A stretch of DNA of 64,000 nucleotides, from assembly GCF_000021985.1 (NCBI RefSeq), contig NC_011901.1, forward strand, positions 2,924,501 to 2,988,500. Direction: 5' to 3'. This document shows, in pieces, positions 33,592 to 41,155 of the stretch. The notes under the pieces were generated by a model. The model had not been told where the DNA came from. It searched no databases and worked only from the letters and a program-made list of their open reading frames with translations. The position numbers and the translations under genes were made by a program. Each line of letters opens with the position of its first letter. Within the stretch, counting starts at the first letter, position 1. Origin of the DNA: Thioalkalivibrio sulfidiphilus HL-EbGr7. GTDB lineage: Bacteria > Pseudomonadota > Gammaproteobacteria > Ectothiorhodospirales > Ectothiorhodospiraceae.

Positions 33592-35305
33592 ACCGACCCC
33601 CCAGGACATGGCAGCCAAGTTGCTGGCCGACCGCTTCGAGCGCAGCGGCCCGGTCGCCGATGCACTGAGCGATCCCATCGCCGATACTCCCATGACGGTG
33701 ACGCTGGACCAGCTCCAGCCGTATGACCTCAATCCGCGCGTCACGCGCAATCCGCGTTACGACGACATCAAGGCATCGATCCGGGAGCGTGGCCTCGACG
33801 CGCCGCCGGCCATCACCCGCCGGCCCGGCGGGACGCACTACATCATTCGTAATGGCGGCAACACGCGACTCGCCATCCTGCGCGAGTTGTGGAGCGAAAC
33901 GAAGGACGAGCGCTTCTTCCGCATCCCCTGCCTGTTCCGGCCCTGGCCCGAGCGCGGTGAAATCATCGCGCTGACCGGCCACCTGGCCGAGAATGAACTG
34001 CACGGCGGCCTGTCATTCATCGAGCGCGCCCTGGGCGTGGAGAAGGCCCGCGAACTCTACGAACAAGAGTTGGGCCAGGCGCTGACGCAGAGCGAGCTGG
34101 CGCGTCGCCTCAGTGCCGACGGCTATCCGATCGCCCAACCACACATCAGCCGTATGCAGGACGCCGTGCGCTACCTGCTGCCGGCGATCCCGGCCGTGCT
34201 CTACGGCGGCCTGGGCCGGCCCCAGGTGGAACGGCTGACAGCCCTGCGCAGGGCGAGCGCACGGATATGGGACGCGCGCGGTGCGAGCAAACGGCTGGCC
34301 GTCGATTTCCCGTCGCTGTTCAACGACGTGCTCGCCGTGTTCGACGGCGACACCGACGGCTTCTCGATCAAGCGGGTGCAGGATGAACTCATTGGGCAGA
34401 TGGCCGAGCTGCTGGACGCCGACTACGACAGCCTGACGCTGGAGATCGGCGAGACCGAGAACCGGCAGCGTGCGCTGACCAGCGATCCGTCGCCCCCCGC
34501 ACCGCAGTCCGGCAATGCCGCGGCCGCGCCCGTGACGCCACAGCCACCGCACTCGCCCAACCCGGCGCCGCCAGTTCCCATGGCGCAGCCCCCGGCCACA
34601 TCGCCGAAGCCACCACGGATGCCGGAACCCCCGGCATCGCCCCCGCCCTCGGAAACGCCCGGCAGTGCGCAGCCTCCGAACGACGATCACGACGAACGCC
34701 TGCGAGGCCATATCGTGTCGCCGGCGCCGACCACCGAACGCTTGCAGGCGATCCAGCGCCTGGTGGCCGATCAGACCGGCGAGGCACTGCCGAACTTCGA
34801 GGCGAACGTCTTGCAGGCGATTCCGGTGCAGGCCGGCGGTCTCTACCCGATTTCCGATGTCTGGTACATCGAACCGGGCCTGGACGCGCCGGATCGGTTG
34901 CGCGTGCATATCGCGCAGTTCGCGCGCGAGATCGCCGAGGAAGCCGGACAGGCCGAGCGCATCGAGACCATCGACGACGGCATCGGCTTCCTTTGCGACA
35001 TAGGCGCCCTATCGACGGACCCGCAGGCGATGCCGCTCATCGCCCGCGCGACGCTCACCCTGCTGCACGCCCTCAGTGCGGGATACCGGCCGGCGGCCGC
35101 AGCACCCACCGCACTCGACAACCTGCGCCTGACCGATGCCCTGGGGCCGCTGCTGCAGGGCCGGAAGAATGGCGACAAAGCGCAGGCCTCGCGCCTGAGC
35201 GACAGCGGCCTGGTCAAACTCTTTCGCCTGCTGCGGCTCGCGCGCCGGCTGCTGGAGCTGGAATCCGGCACGGCATCGGGCGCGCACGCCGCCACCGAAC
35301 CGTAA
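33584..35305 (+). CDS. parB: ParB-family protein of the ICE (PFGI-1 class)
   Basis: A 573-residue protein. The N-terminal ParB/Srx-like domain has VTLDQLQPYDLNPRVTRNP, RPGGTHYIIRNGGNTRLAIL and TGHLAENELHGGLSFIERA, followed by a helix-turn-helix (LTQSELARRLSADGYPIAQPHISRMQ). A long proline-rich linker (about 305-360) joins a C-terminal domain specific to ICE ParB proteins. It partners ParA in element maintenance. The length and linker are typical of the class. Confidence 0.92.
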   Translation: MAEPTPQDMAAKLLADRFERSGPVADALSDPIADTPMTVTLDQLQPYDLNPRVTRNPRYDDIKASIRERGLDAPPAITRRPGGTHYIIRNGGNTRLAILRELWSETKDERFFRIPCLFRPWPERGEIIALTGHLAENELHGGLSFIERALGVEKARELYEQELGQALTQSELARRLSADGYPIAQPHISRMQDAVRYLLPAIPAVLYGGLGRPQVERLTALRRASARIWDARGASKRLAVDFPSLFNDVLAVFDGDTDGFSIKRVQDELIGQMAELLDADYDSLTLEIGETENRQRALTSDPSPPAPQSGNAAAAPVTPQPPHSPNPAPPVPMAQPPATSPKPPRMPEPPASPPPSETPGSAQPPNDDHDERLRGHIVSPAPTTERLQAIQRLVADQTGEALPNFEANVLQAIPVQAGGLYPISDVWYIEPGLDAPDRLRVHIAQFAREIAEEAGQAERIETIDDGIGFLCDIGALSTDPQAMPLIARATLTLLHALSAGYRPAAAAPTALDNLRLTDALGPLLQGRKNGDKAQASRLSDSGLVKLFRLLRLARRLLELESGTASGAHAATEP

Positions 35306-35321
35306 GGCCGGGGGAGACGCG

Positions 35322-35882
35322 ATGTCGGCACCACATCCACTCAACCAAGCCGTGATCGCCCAGGCGCTGCACGATCTGCGCAACGGCCAGTTGCGCCGCT
35401 GCAAGGCCATGGGTTTCGGCGACCGGGAGCTGGACGCACTCAAACACCCGGAGCTGGTCAGCATGCTGGTCAACGCCACGGTGTCCTGGTGCTCGGTCAA
35501 GGTGAACCGCGAGGTGCTGCAACGCCTGTTGCACCAGGTGGAAGACGTCGAGAAGGAGATTGCCACCGTCGATCGCATGCTCCGCCTGGGCGCGAGCACA
35601 GCGATGGTCAGCAAGTTCTACGGCCTGACCCATCAGGAAGTGGCATTGCGCCGGGACGTTCTCGGCCTGCCCAAACGCAAGGGCCGCCATCCGGTATTGA
35701 GCGAGGAACAGGACACCGGCTTGTGGGGGCGCTGGAAGCCCGCCGTCGAGCAACGCGGCATCGCGCTGGACGACGACATGGCGATGCTCCATCTCACCCT
35801 CGATCTTGCCGAAGAACTCGCCCTGCCGGCCTCCGTCATCTGGGCGACGATTCGCGGCTGGATCGACCAAGGATTGGTGTAG
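35322..35882 (+). CDS. DUF2857 family protein (InrR-position)
   Basis: A 186-residue protein matching DUF2857: an N-terminal NQAVIAQALHDLRNGQLRRCKAMGF, a middle helix pair, and a helix-turn-helix-like ASTAMVSKFYGLTHQEVALRRDVLGLPKRKGR. In ICEclc the gene in this position is inrR, an activator of the bistable transfer programme. Orthology here is inferred from order and family. It follows parB by 16 bases and precedes the replication gene by three. Confidence 0.82.
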   Translation: MSAPHPLNQAVIAQALHDLRNGQLRRCKAMGFGDRELDALKHPELVSMLVNATVSWCSVKVNREVLQRLLHQVEDVEKEIATVDRMLRLGASTAMVSKFYGLTHQEVALRRDVLGLPKRKGRHPVLSEEQDTGLWGRWKPAVEQRGIALDDDMAMLHLTLDLAEELALPASVIWATIRGWIDQGLV

Positions 35883-35885
35883 GCC

Positions 35886-37091
35886 ATGGAGATCGACAAG
35901 CCTCATCGGGGAGGCGGTCCGGTCTCGCTCTCCGCCCTGCTGGATGAGGCCGCTCAACGCTTGCCGCCCCGACAGGCCGGGCCGACGGCCAGCGATGGAT
36001 TCCTGTTCAGCGGCAACCGCCATGAGAGCGTGCCGCGCGCGCTGTTCTTCGATCATCGCCTCACGCCACTGGAACGCAACGCCTGGCAGGTGTTCCGGCT
36101 GCTGCTCGACGACGACGGCATCACCGCCTTTCCCACCTACGAACAACTCCGCCCCTACCTTGCCTCGACGCCGTGCGCGCCGAAGGCCTCCCACGAGACG
36201 GTGGCGCGCGCGCTCACGCTGCTGCGCCTGACGCGCTGGCTCAGTCTGGTGCGGCGTCGGCGCGATCCGCGCACCGGGCGCATCCAGGGCAACCTGTACG
36301 TGCTGCACGATGAGCCGCTGACGCCCTTCGAGGCCATGCAGCTCGATCCCGACTACCTGGACCTGGTAAGCCAGGCGCTGACCCATGCGAGCAAGGCGGT
36401 GCAGCACGTCGGCGTCCACACACTTCAGGAAGTCGCTGAAGACCCACTGCTCAACGGCCGCGCCCTGCCCACGCGCCTGCAGGTGCTGGCGCAGCGGTTG
36501 GCAAGCCAGGAGTGGAACCCACTCGAAAGTTATCCACAGGACGCGACGATTCACGAAACCGAAGAAGGCCCGAAAGCCCTTCTTCGGCACAGAGAACAGC
36601 AGCCTTCGGAATCCGAAGCGGGTCGCAAAGCCCCGTCAGACGCCCTTCTTCGGAATCCGAAGCAGGACCGTACTGTACGTAAAGAAAGTATTAAAAATAA
36701 TAAAATACGTACAGTACCGCGCGCGCGAGAAAACCTTCGTCTGCCTCATCGCTTTCTCGCCTTGAAGGAGGAACAGCAGTCCGGCGCACTAGTCGCACTT
36801 CAGCGGGTGGACGACACCCTGCAACAGGCGGTGCTCGACGAATGGGCGGCCCGCTGCCAGGCCGGCGGCATCCGCAATCCCGCAGGTTATCTCTTCGGGG
36901 TCATCCAGAAAGCGATCAAGGGCGAGTTCCATGCCTGGGCTGGTCAGCCGGAACACGCACCGACTGCTATTTCACCGTCGTCTCTGGAATCGCTGCGCGC
37001 GCCCGAGCGCGACTGGTCTCCGCCAGCGATCGATCACGAAGCCGCGCAGCAGCATCTGACCCGCCTGCACGACCTGTTCAAGGAGTCTTGA
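35886..37091 (+). CDS. STY4528-family ICE replication protein
   Basis: A 401-residue protein with an N-terminal winged-helix replication-initiator-like domain (SGNRHESVPRALFFDHRLTPLERNAWQVFRLLL; TYEQLRPYL; SHETVARALTLLRLTRWLSLVRRRRDPRTGRIQGNLYVLHDEPL). A low-complexity middle and a C-terminal helical region (LDEWAARCQAGGIRNPAGYLFGVIQKAIKG) follow. It matches the pathogenicity-island replication family. Its middle part contains an AT-rich dyad (36670-36717) unlike the rest of the GC-rich gene. Confidence 0.85.
   Translation: MEIDKPHRGGGPVSLSALLDEAAQRLPPRQAGPTASDGFLFSGNRHESVPRALFFDHRLTPLERNAWQVFRLLLDDDGITAFPTYEQLRPYLASTPCAPKASHETVARALTLLRLTRWLSLVRRRRDPRTGRIQGNLYVLHDEPLTPFEAMQLDPDYLDLVSQALTHASKAVQHVGVHTLQEVAEDPLLNGRALPTRLQVLAQRLASQEWNPLESYPQDATIHETEEGPKALLRHREQQPSESEAGRKAPSDALLRNPKQDRTVRKESIKNNKIRTVPRARENLRLPHRFLALKEEQQSGALVALQRVDDTLQQAVLDEWAARCQAGGIRNPAGYLFGVIQKAIKGEFHAWAGQPEHAPTAISPSSLESLRAPERDWSPPAIDHEAAQQHLTRLHDLFKES
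36670..36717. repeat. AT-rich dyad inside the replication gene (candidate origin site)
   Basis: Perfect 12-bp arms GTACTGTACGTA (36670-36681) and TACGTACAGTAC (36706-36717) enclose 24 bases that are almost entirely A/T. It lies within the STY4528-type gene, just after repeated CCTTCTTCGGAATCCGAAGC words at 36555-36665. Repeats plus an AT-rich dyad in an initiator gene resemble a plasmid origin. Confidence 0.6.
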
Positions 37092-37098
37092 AGCCAGC

Positions 37099-37121
37099 GC
37101 GCTATACCAGTGGTATAGCGC
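37099..37121. promoter_or_regulatory. Palindromic operator candidate, copy 1
   Basis: The perfect dyad GCGCTATACCA-G-TGGTATAGCGC lies in the 146-base gap before the TIGR03761 gene. Its core TATACCAGTGGTATA recurs at 39034-39048 before the next transcription unit. Confidence 0.7.
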
Positions 37122-37237
37122 AACAGACTGCCTTCCCGACGCTGCAAACAGGCGGCGGCGCAATGCGGTTTGTTGACTGACAGCCTTCCCCTGCTTGTCG
37201 ATGCTGGCGACTCGTTCATTCACAGCGAGTCGCTCTT

Positions 37238-38026
37238 ATGGCAAACGAACCCCTGCAACTGAACCTCGGGTCGCTGCGCAGCGCGATGGCGTTGACGCTG
37301 CACACGCATCACGCCTCACGCATCTGGCACGGTCGCACGCCCGCCGAAGGCCGGCCCGGCATCATCGGCCTGAACGGCTTCATCTCCATCATGAACAAGC
37401 TCAAGCGCGGCGCCGAGCAGGACGACCCCTACTCGGACTGGTGGATGCTGCGCATCGAGGAAAAGATCGCCGACACCAAGACGCGCCTGCAAACGCTGCG
37501 CGAACAGGTTGACCAGGCGCTGGCCGACGTACCGCCCGCTCTCAGCCTGGGCGAGAACCTCAACGTGCAGCCGGTCAAGCTGCCCCTGTTCGTCAATTCG
37601 CAGTTGGGGTTCATGGCGGTCTACCTGCTGGCCGACTACGACGACCTAGCGCGGCGCCTGATCCTGGCGCATCACACGGCATTGATCGATCGCAGCACCT
37701 TGGAACGCTGGCTCAACGATGGCGCGCACGCGCTGCGCAGCCTGTTCTCCCTGGCCCAGCAGTACCGCTACTCCGGCACGACGCGCGATGACTTCGCGGC
37801 GAAGAACGCAGCAGCGCGCGCGGCATTGGAGAAGTTCGGCGAGCTGCCGACCGACGTGCTCGAAGGCACACGCCGCTCGCGCTTCGCGCCGCCGATCAAC
37901 CGCCGGTCATCGCAGGATGGCAAGCAGGAAAGGACGGATACCCCGAGCGCTGCGCCAACCGACGAAGCCACGGAAGACGACGCGAACGACGACGGCGCCG
38001 CATCCGATGAGGATGAGCCAGCATGA
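37238..38026 (+). CDS. TIGR03761-family ICE protein (PFL_4669 type)
   Basis: A 262-residue protein with the family core LNLGSLRSAMALTLHTHHASRIWHGR and GIIGLNGFISIMNKLKRGAEQDDPYSDWWMLRIEEK, and an acidic C-terminal tail (ATEDDANDDGAASDEDEPA). It is a conserved gene of the ICE replication/maintenance block, with unknown biochemical role. It overlaps the next gene by four bases. The upstream palindrome at 37099-37121 may control this unit. Confidence 0.87.
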   Translation: MANEPLQLNLGSLRSAMALTLHTHHASRIWHGRTPAEGRPGIIGLNGFISIMNKLKRGAEQDDPYSDWWMLRIEEKIADTKTRLQTLREQVDQALADVPPALSLGENLNVQPVKLPLFVNSQLGFMAVYLLADYDDLARRLILAHHTALIDRSTLERWLNDGAHALRSLFSLAQQYRYSGTTRDDFAAKNAAARAALEKFGELPTDVLEGTRRSRFAPPINRRSSQDGKQERTDTPSAAPTDEATEDDANDDGAASDEDEPA

Positions 38027-38574
38027 CGGAATCCACTCTCACCGACACACCGACACGCTTCACGCCGCTGGAACAGGCGGACTTCCAGCGCCTGGAACAC
38101 GCAGCCTACCTAAAGGGCCTTTTACAACCTTTTAAGGGTAAGGGACGTTTGGAGTCCTGGGCCAACCAGTGTGCGGCGCTGCGCGACGACCTGATCGTGC
38201 TGGCGCAGCGACGGGTGCTGCCCCAAGCACGCGGCTATCCCTTCAGCCTGCTCGGTGTGCAACTGGCCCAGCAGACCACTGGCGCAGGCACGACCTTTCT
38301 GCGCTGGCGCAATCTCGACCGTTCCAGCATGGGCGTCGCCTTGTGGGAGGCGCTGCTGGCCGATCCCGCGACACCGGCATCGCTGATCGACGACCTCTAC
38401 GCGATGGAGCTGCAACGCATCGCGCTGAACATGCAGATCAGCCTCACGCACAGCATTGCCCGCCAAACCCTGGACTGCGCCGGAAAGATGGCCCAGGCCG
38501 AAGCGGCTTACCTGCGGCGTATCCAGGGGCACGCCGCCTCGATCAACCCCACCACTTCCAAGGAGTCACCATGA
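38023..38574 (+). CDS. DUF3158 family protein
   Basis: A 183-residue protein of the ICE-specific DUF3158 family, with FTPLEQADFQRLEHAAYLKGLLQPFKGKGRLESWANQC at the N-terminus and a C-terminal helical region ending in RRIQGHAASINP. It overlaps both neighbours by four bases (PFL_4669 type and SSB), the mark of tight co-translation. Function is unknown; it is conserved next to ICE single-stranded DNA-binding genes. Confidence 0.85.
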   Translation: MTESTLTDTPTRFTPLEQADFQRLEHAAYLKGLLQPFKGKGRLESWANQCAALRDDLIVLAQRRVLPQARGYPFSLLGVQLAQQTTGAGTTFLRWRNLDRSSMGVALWEALLADPATPASLIDDLYAMELQRIALNMQISLTHSIARQTLDCAGKMAQAEAAYLRRIQGHAASINPTTSKESP

Positions 38575-38969
38575 GCACGCATTTCTTCGGCGAGGGCAAC
38601 ATCGGCTCTGCGCCAGACTATCGCGAGTTTGCCAACGGCAACGACGAGCCGCGCCGGCTGCTGCGCCTGAACGTCTACTTCGACAACCCGGTGCCGATGA
38701 AGGATGGCACTTTCGAGGACCGTGGAGGGTTCTGGGCGCCGGTGGAACTGTGGCACCGCGAGGCCGAACACTGGAGCACGCTGTACCAGAAGGGCATGCG
38801 CGTGCTGGTCGAAGGCCGCACCGTGCGCGACGAGTGGGAAGACGCCGACGAGAACGAGCGCGTGACCTTCAAGATCGAAGCGCGCCGGGTTGGCATCCTG
38901 CCGTATCGCGTCGAGGGTGTAACGCTGGGTGCCAAGGGGCAGGCCATGGAGCAACCCCACGACGAGTAG
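38571..38969 (+). CDS. ssb: ICE-encoded single-stranded DNA-binding protein
   Basis: A 132-residue OB-fold protein: HFFGEGNIGSAPDYREF, RRLLRLNVYFDNPVPMKDGTFEDRGGFWAPVELW, and GMRVLVEGRTVRDEWED. This matches the SSB type found in PFGI-1/ICEclc elements. Start is the ATG at 38571, overlapping DUF3158. It should coat single-stranded DNA during transfer or element replication. A gap with a palindromic operator follows. Confidence 0.87.
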   Translation: MSTHFFGEGNIGSAPDYREFANGNDEPRRLLRLNVYFDNPVPMKDGTFEDRGGFWAPVELWHREAEHWSTLYQKGMRVLVEGRTVRDEWEDADENERVTFKIEARRVGILPYRVEGVTLGAKGQAMEQPHDE

Positions 38970-39033
38970 CCGCTGCGCAGGATCGTGTGAGCGGCTGGAC
39001 CAGCCGCTCACCGTGCGCCAGTCGTGCGCGTTT

Positions 39034-39048
39034 TATACCAGTGGTATA
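39034..39048. promoter_or_regulatory. Palindromic operator candidate, copy 2
   Basis: TATACCA-G-TGGTATA, identical in core to the dyad at 37099-37121. It stands between ssb and the candidate defence pair, originally perhaps upstream of topB. Confidence 0.68.
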
Positions 39049-39176
39049 GCGCCATTGACGTCCATGGAGGGCCAATCGTCATGGACTTGAGCACTACTTC
39101 GATCTATAACTTGTTGTTTTTCCAATCTGTGAAATGGCTTGCCCCTAAGCCATCTTCCTAGAACGAGATAAGCAGC

Positions 39177-39959
39177 ATGATCGGAGTCAGGACTCGTTAT
39201 TCACTAGCTCAATTCCTTGAACTGCAGGAGCCCGCCGTGTGTGCCGTGATATTGGGCAAGTACGGCGTTCAGCACCTGTCGCTGTCGAGGGGGCAACTGC
39301 TGTACGACCTACTAAACACACTGCGCGGACTTGATGACCGCACGCTCATGCTGGCGCTGTCCGAGGTGGTTGCAACCACAGGCGATCTTCGGGCCAGAGT
39401 CAATCCGAAGTATCGGTTTGACGAGCGCATGCACGACCTGGCGCAGTGCCTGCTGCTGGACGGCTACATCATCCAGGAAAAGAAACTGGTCCAGACCGAT
39501 CCGTCGATTGCCGATGCCGCGCCCTTGGAAGATGACCTGGTTACGGCATTGCAGAACTCCGGCGCCCCCCGCGCGCAGGACATCATCGTCAAGATCAACG
39601 ACTCGGCCGAGGCATTCCGGGCGACGCCGCCCGACTACAACGCATCGCTCGTCAACGCCCGAGTGGCGCTGGAAACCCTGGCCGTTGACGTGGCCGCCCA
39701 TGTCGCTTCGCTGCAGCAGAGTCCCACCACCTACAACCCGTCAAAATGGGGCGAGGTACTTTCGTTCCTGCGCAGCAGCGGCGAGATCACGGTCGAAGAG
39801 GAAAAGGGGCTGGCTGGCGTGTTCGGTTTTCTGAGCCCTGGCGCCCATCGCCCGGTTGGCATCCCGGAAGACCAGATGACGCGGCTTGGTCGCTCCTTCG
39901 CGCTCAATATGTGCTGGTTCCTGCTCAAGAACCATCTCGCGCGAAGCCACCGGCCTTGA
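39177..39959 (+). CDS. Uncharacterised protein with Abi-C/HEPN-like C-terminal domain (first gene of candidate defence pair)
   Basis: A 260-residue soluble, mainly helical protein. The N-terminal half is novel to me. The C-terminal half (NARVALETLAVDVA ... KWGEVLSFLRSSGEITVEEE ... FGFLSPGAHRPVG ... LNMCWFLLKNHL) has the spacing seen in abortive-infection C-terminal and HEPN-like domains, although no unambiguous Rx4-6H catalytic pair stands in the usual place. It is followed 33 bases later by a DUF4917 gene. Both lie between ssb and topB, a spot not occupied in the ICE backbone, so they are cargo. Confidence 0.6.
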   Translation: MIGVRTRYSLAQFLELQEPAVCAVILGKYGVQHLSLSRGQLLYDLLNTLRGLDDRTLMLALSEVVATTGDLRARVNPKYRFDERMHDLAQCLLLDGYIIQEKKLVQTDPSIADAAPLEDDLVTALQNSGAPRAQDIIVKINDSAEAFRATPPDYNASLVNARVALETLAVDVAAHVASLQQSPTTYNPSKWGEVLSFLRSSGEITVEEEKGLAGVFGFLSPGAHRPVGIPEDQMTRLGRSFALNMCWFLLKNHLARSHRP

Positions 39960-39992
39960 ACTCACTGACTTCGATGCGCAAGGGAAAACGAG

Positions 39993-41018
39993 ATGCCGTT
40001 TGAAATCAGACCTTGGGAAGAAATCTCCAGAAGCTACGGATGCACGATCCTGCTCGGCAACGGCGCCAGCATTGCCGTCAGCCCGAGCTTCTCCTATGGA
40101 TCACTGCTCAGGCATGCCGTTGAACAGCGCTTCCTTCCCGACGACGCCCAACGACTGTTCCAGTTCTTTCAGACCAACGATTTCGAGTTGGTTCTTCGGA
40201 TCGTATGGCAGGCGTCGAACGTCAATCGGTCGTTGCAAATCCCGGACCACCGAACCCATGCCGCCTACGTGAGTCTCAGAGACTGCCTCATTCAGACAGT
40301 CCGCAACATTCACCCGGAATACGATCAGGTCAGCGCGCACCTGCCGAGCATCTATCAATTCCTGAAACGCTTCAGCACTGTCATCTCACTCAACTATGAC
40401 TTGGTGGTGTACTGGGTCATGACCTATGGCCTGGAGATCGAGGATCAGCATGCATTCAAGGATTGCTTCATAGGAGGCGGCGTCTTCTCCGACGACTGGC
40501 AGCGGTTCAGGCAGCCGATCGGCAGGGAGCGCTCGACCACACTGGTGTTCCATGCCCATGGCAGTCTTGTACTGTGCAGGAATTTGGTCGAGCAAGAACT
40601 GAAGATACACAACAGGGACGCTGGTCTTCTCGAAGCGATACTTCAGCTCTGGCAGAGTGAAAGCGTTGTTCCGTTGTTCGTGAGCGAAGGAACGTGGCAG
40701 CAAAAAGTCACATCCATCCAGAACAGCTACTACCTCTCCACGGTCTACAGAGAAGTTCTGAAGTCACCGCGGAACACTCTCGTTGTTTACGGCTGGGGAT
40801 TCTCCGAACAAGATCTCCATCTCTTGCAACGGATGAGTGGAACAGGGATCAATCGTGTGGCGGTGTCGGTGTTCCGAGGGGATCAGGCCTATTGCAACAG
40901 GGTCTTCCAGACGATCCGCGATACCTTGGGGTGGCACGTTGAGGTGGAGTTTTTCGACAGCGAGAGTCCCGGTTGCTGGATTCACGCTGATCAGCAGGGT
41001 CTGCGCCCGGTCCCATAG
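39993..41018 (+). CDS. DUF4917-family protein with SIR2-like motifs (second gene of candidate defence pair)
   Basis: A 341-residue protein. The order of motifs is that of a SIR2-like Rossmann fold: GCTILLGNGASIAVSP (residues about 16-31), FSTVISLNYDLVVYWV, LVFHAHGSL, and VVYGWGFSEQDLHLL. FVSEGTWQQKVTSIQNSYYL is a DUF4917 signature. SIR2-like proteins in phage defence hydrolyse NAD+ after infection. Whether this one keeps activity is not testable by eye. Its partner gene and location in an ICE cargo site support a defence role. Confidence 0.72.
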   Translation: MPFEIRPWEEISRSYGCTILLGNGASIAVSPSFSYGSLLRHAVEQRFLPDDAQRLFQFFQTNDFELVLRIVWQASNVNRSLQIPDHRTHAAYVSLRDCLIQTVRNIHPEYDQVSAHLPSIYQFLKRFSTVISLNYDLVVYWVMTYGLEIEDQHAFKDCFIGGGVFSDDWQRFRQPIGRERSTTLVFHAHGSLVLCRNLVEQELKIHNRDAGLLEAILQLWQSESVVPLFVSEGTWQQKVTSIQNSYYLSTVYREVLKSPRNTLVVYGWGFSEQDLHLLQRMSGTGINRVAVSVFRGDQAYCNRVFQTIRDTLGWHVEVEFFDSESPGCWIHADQQGLRPVP

Positions 41019-41155
41019 ACCTGCAAAGCCAAACACCGCATCCTGAACCCGCACAAGTTGGTGTCTGCTGCTGTCGCGTTGTTTGCTGCCGCATTCATTG
41101 CCCTCTGGGATGCTGACGATCATTCGATGACCGTCACGCACACTCAGGAGGCTTT

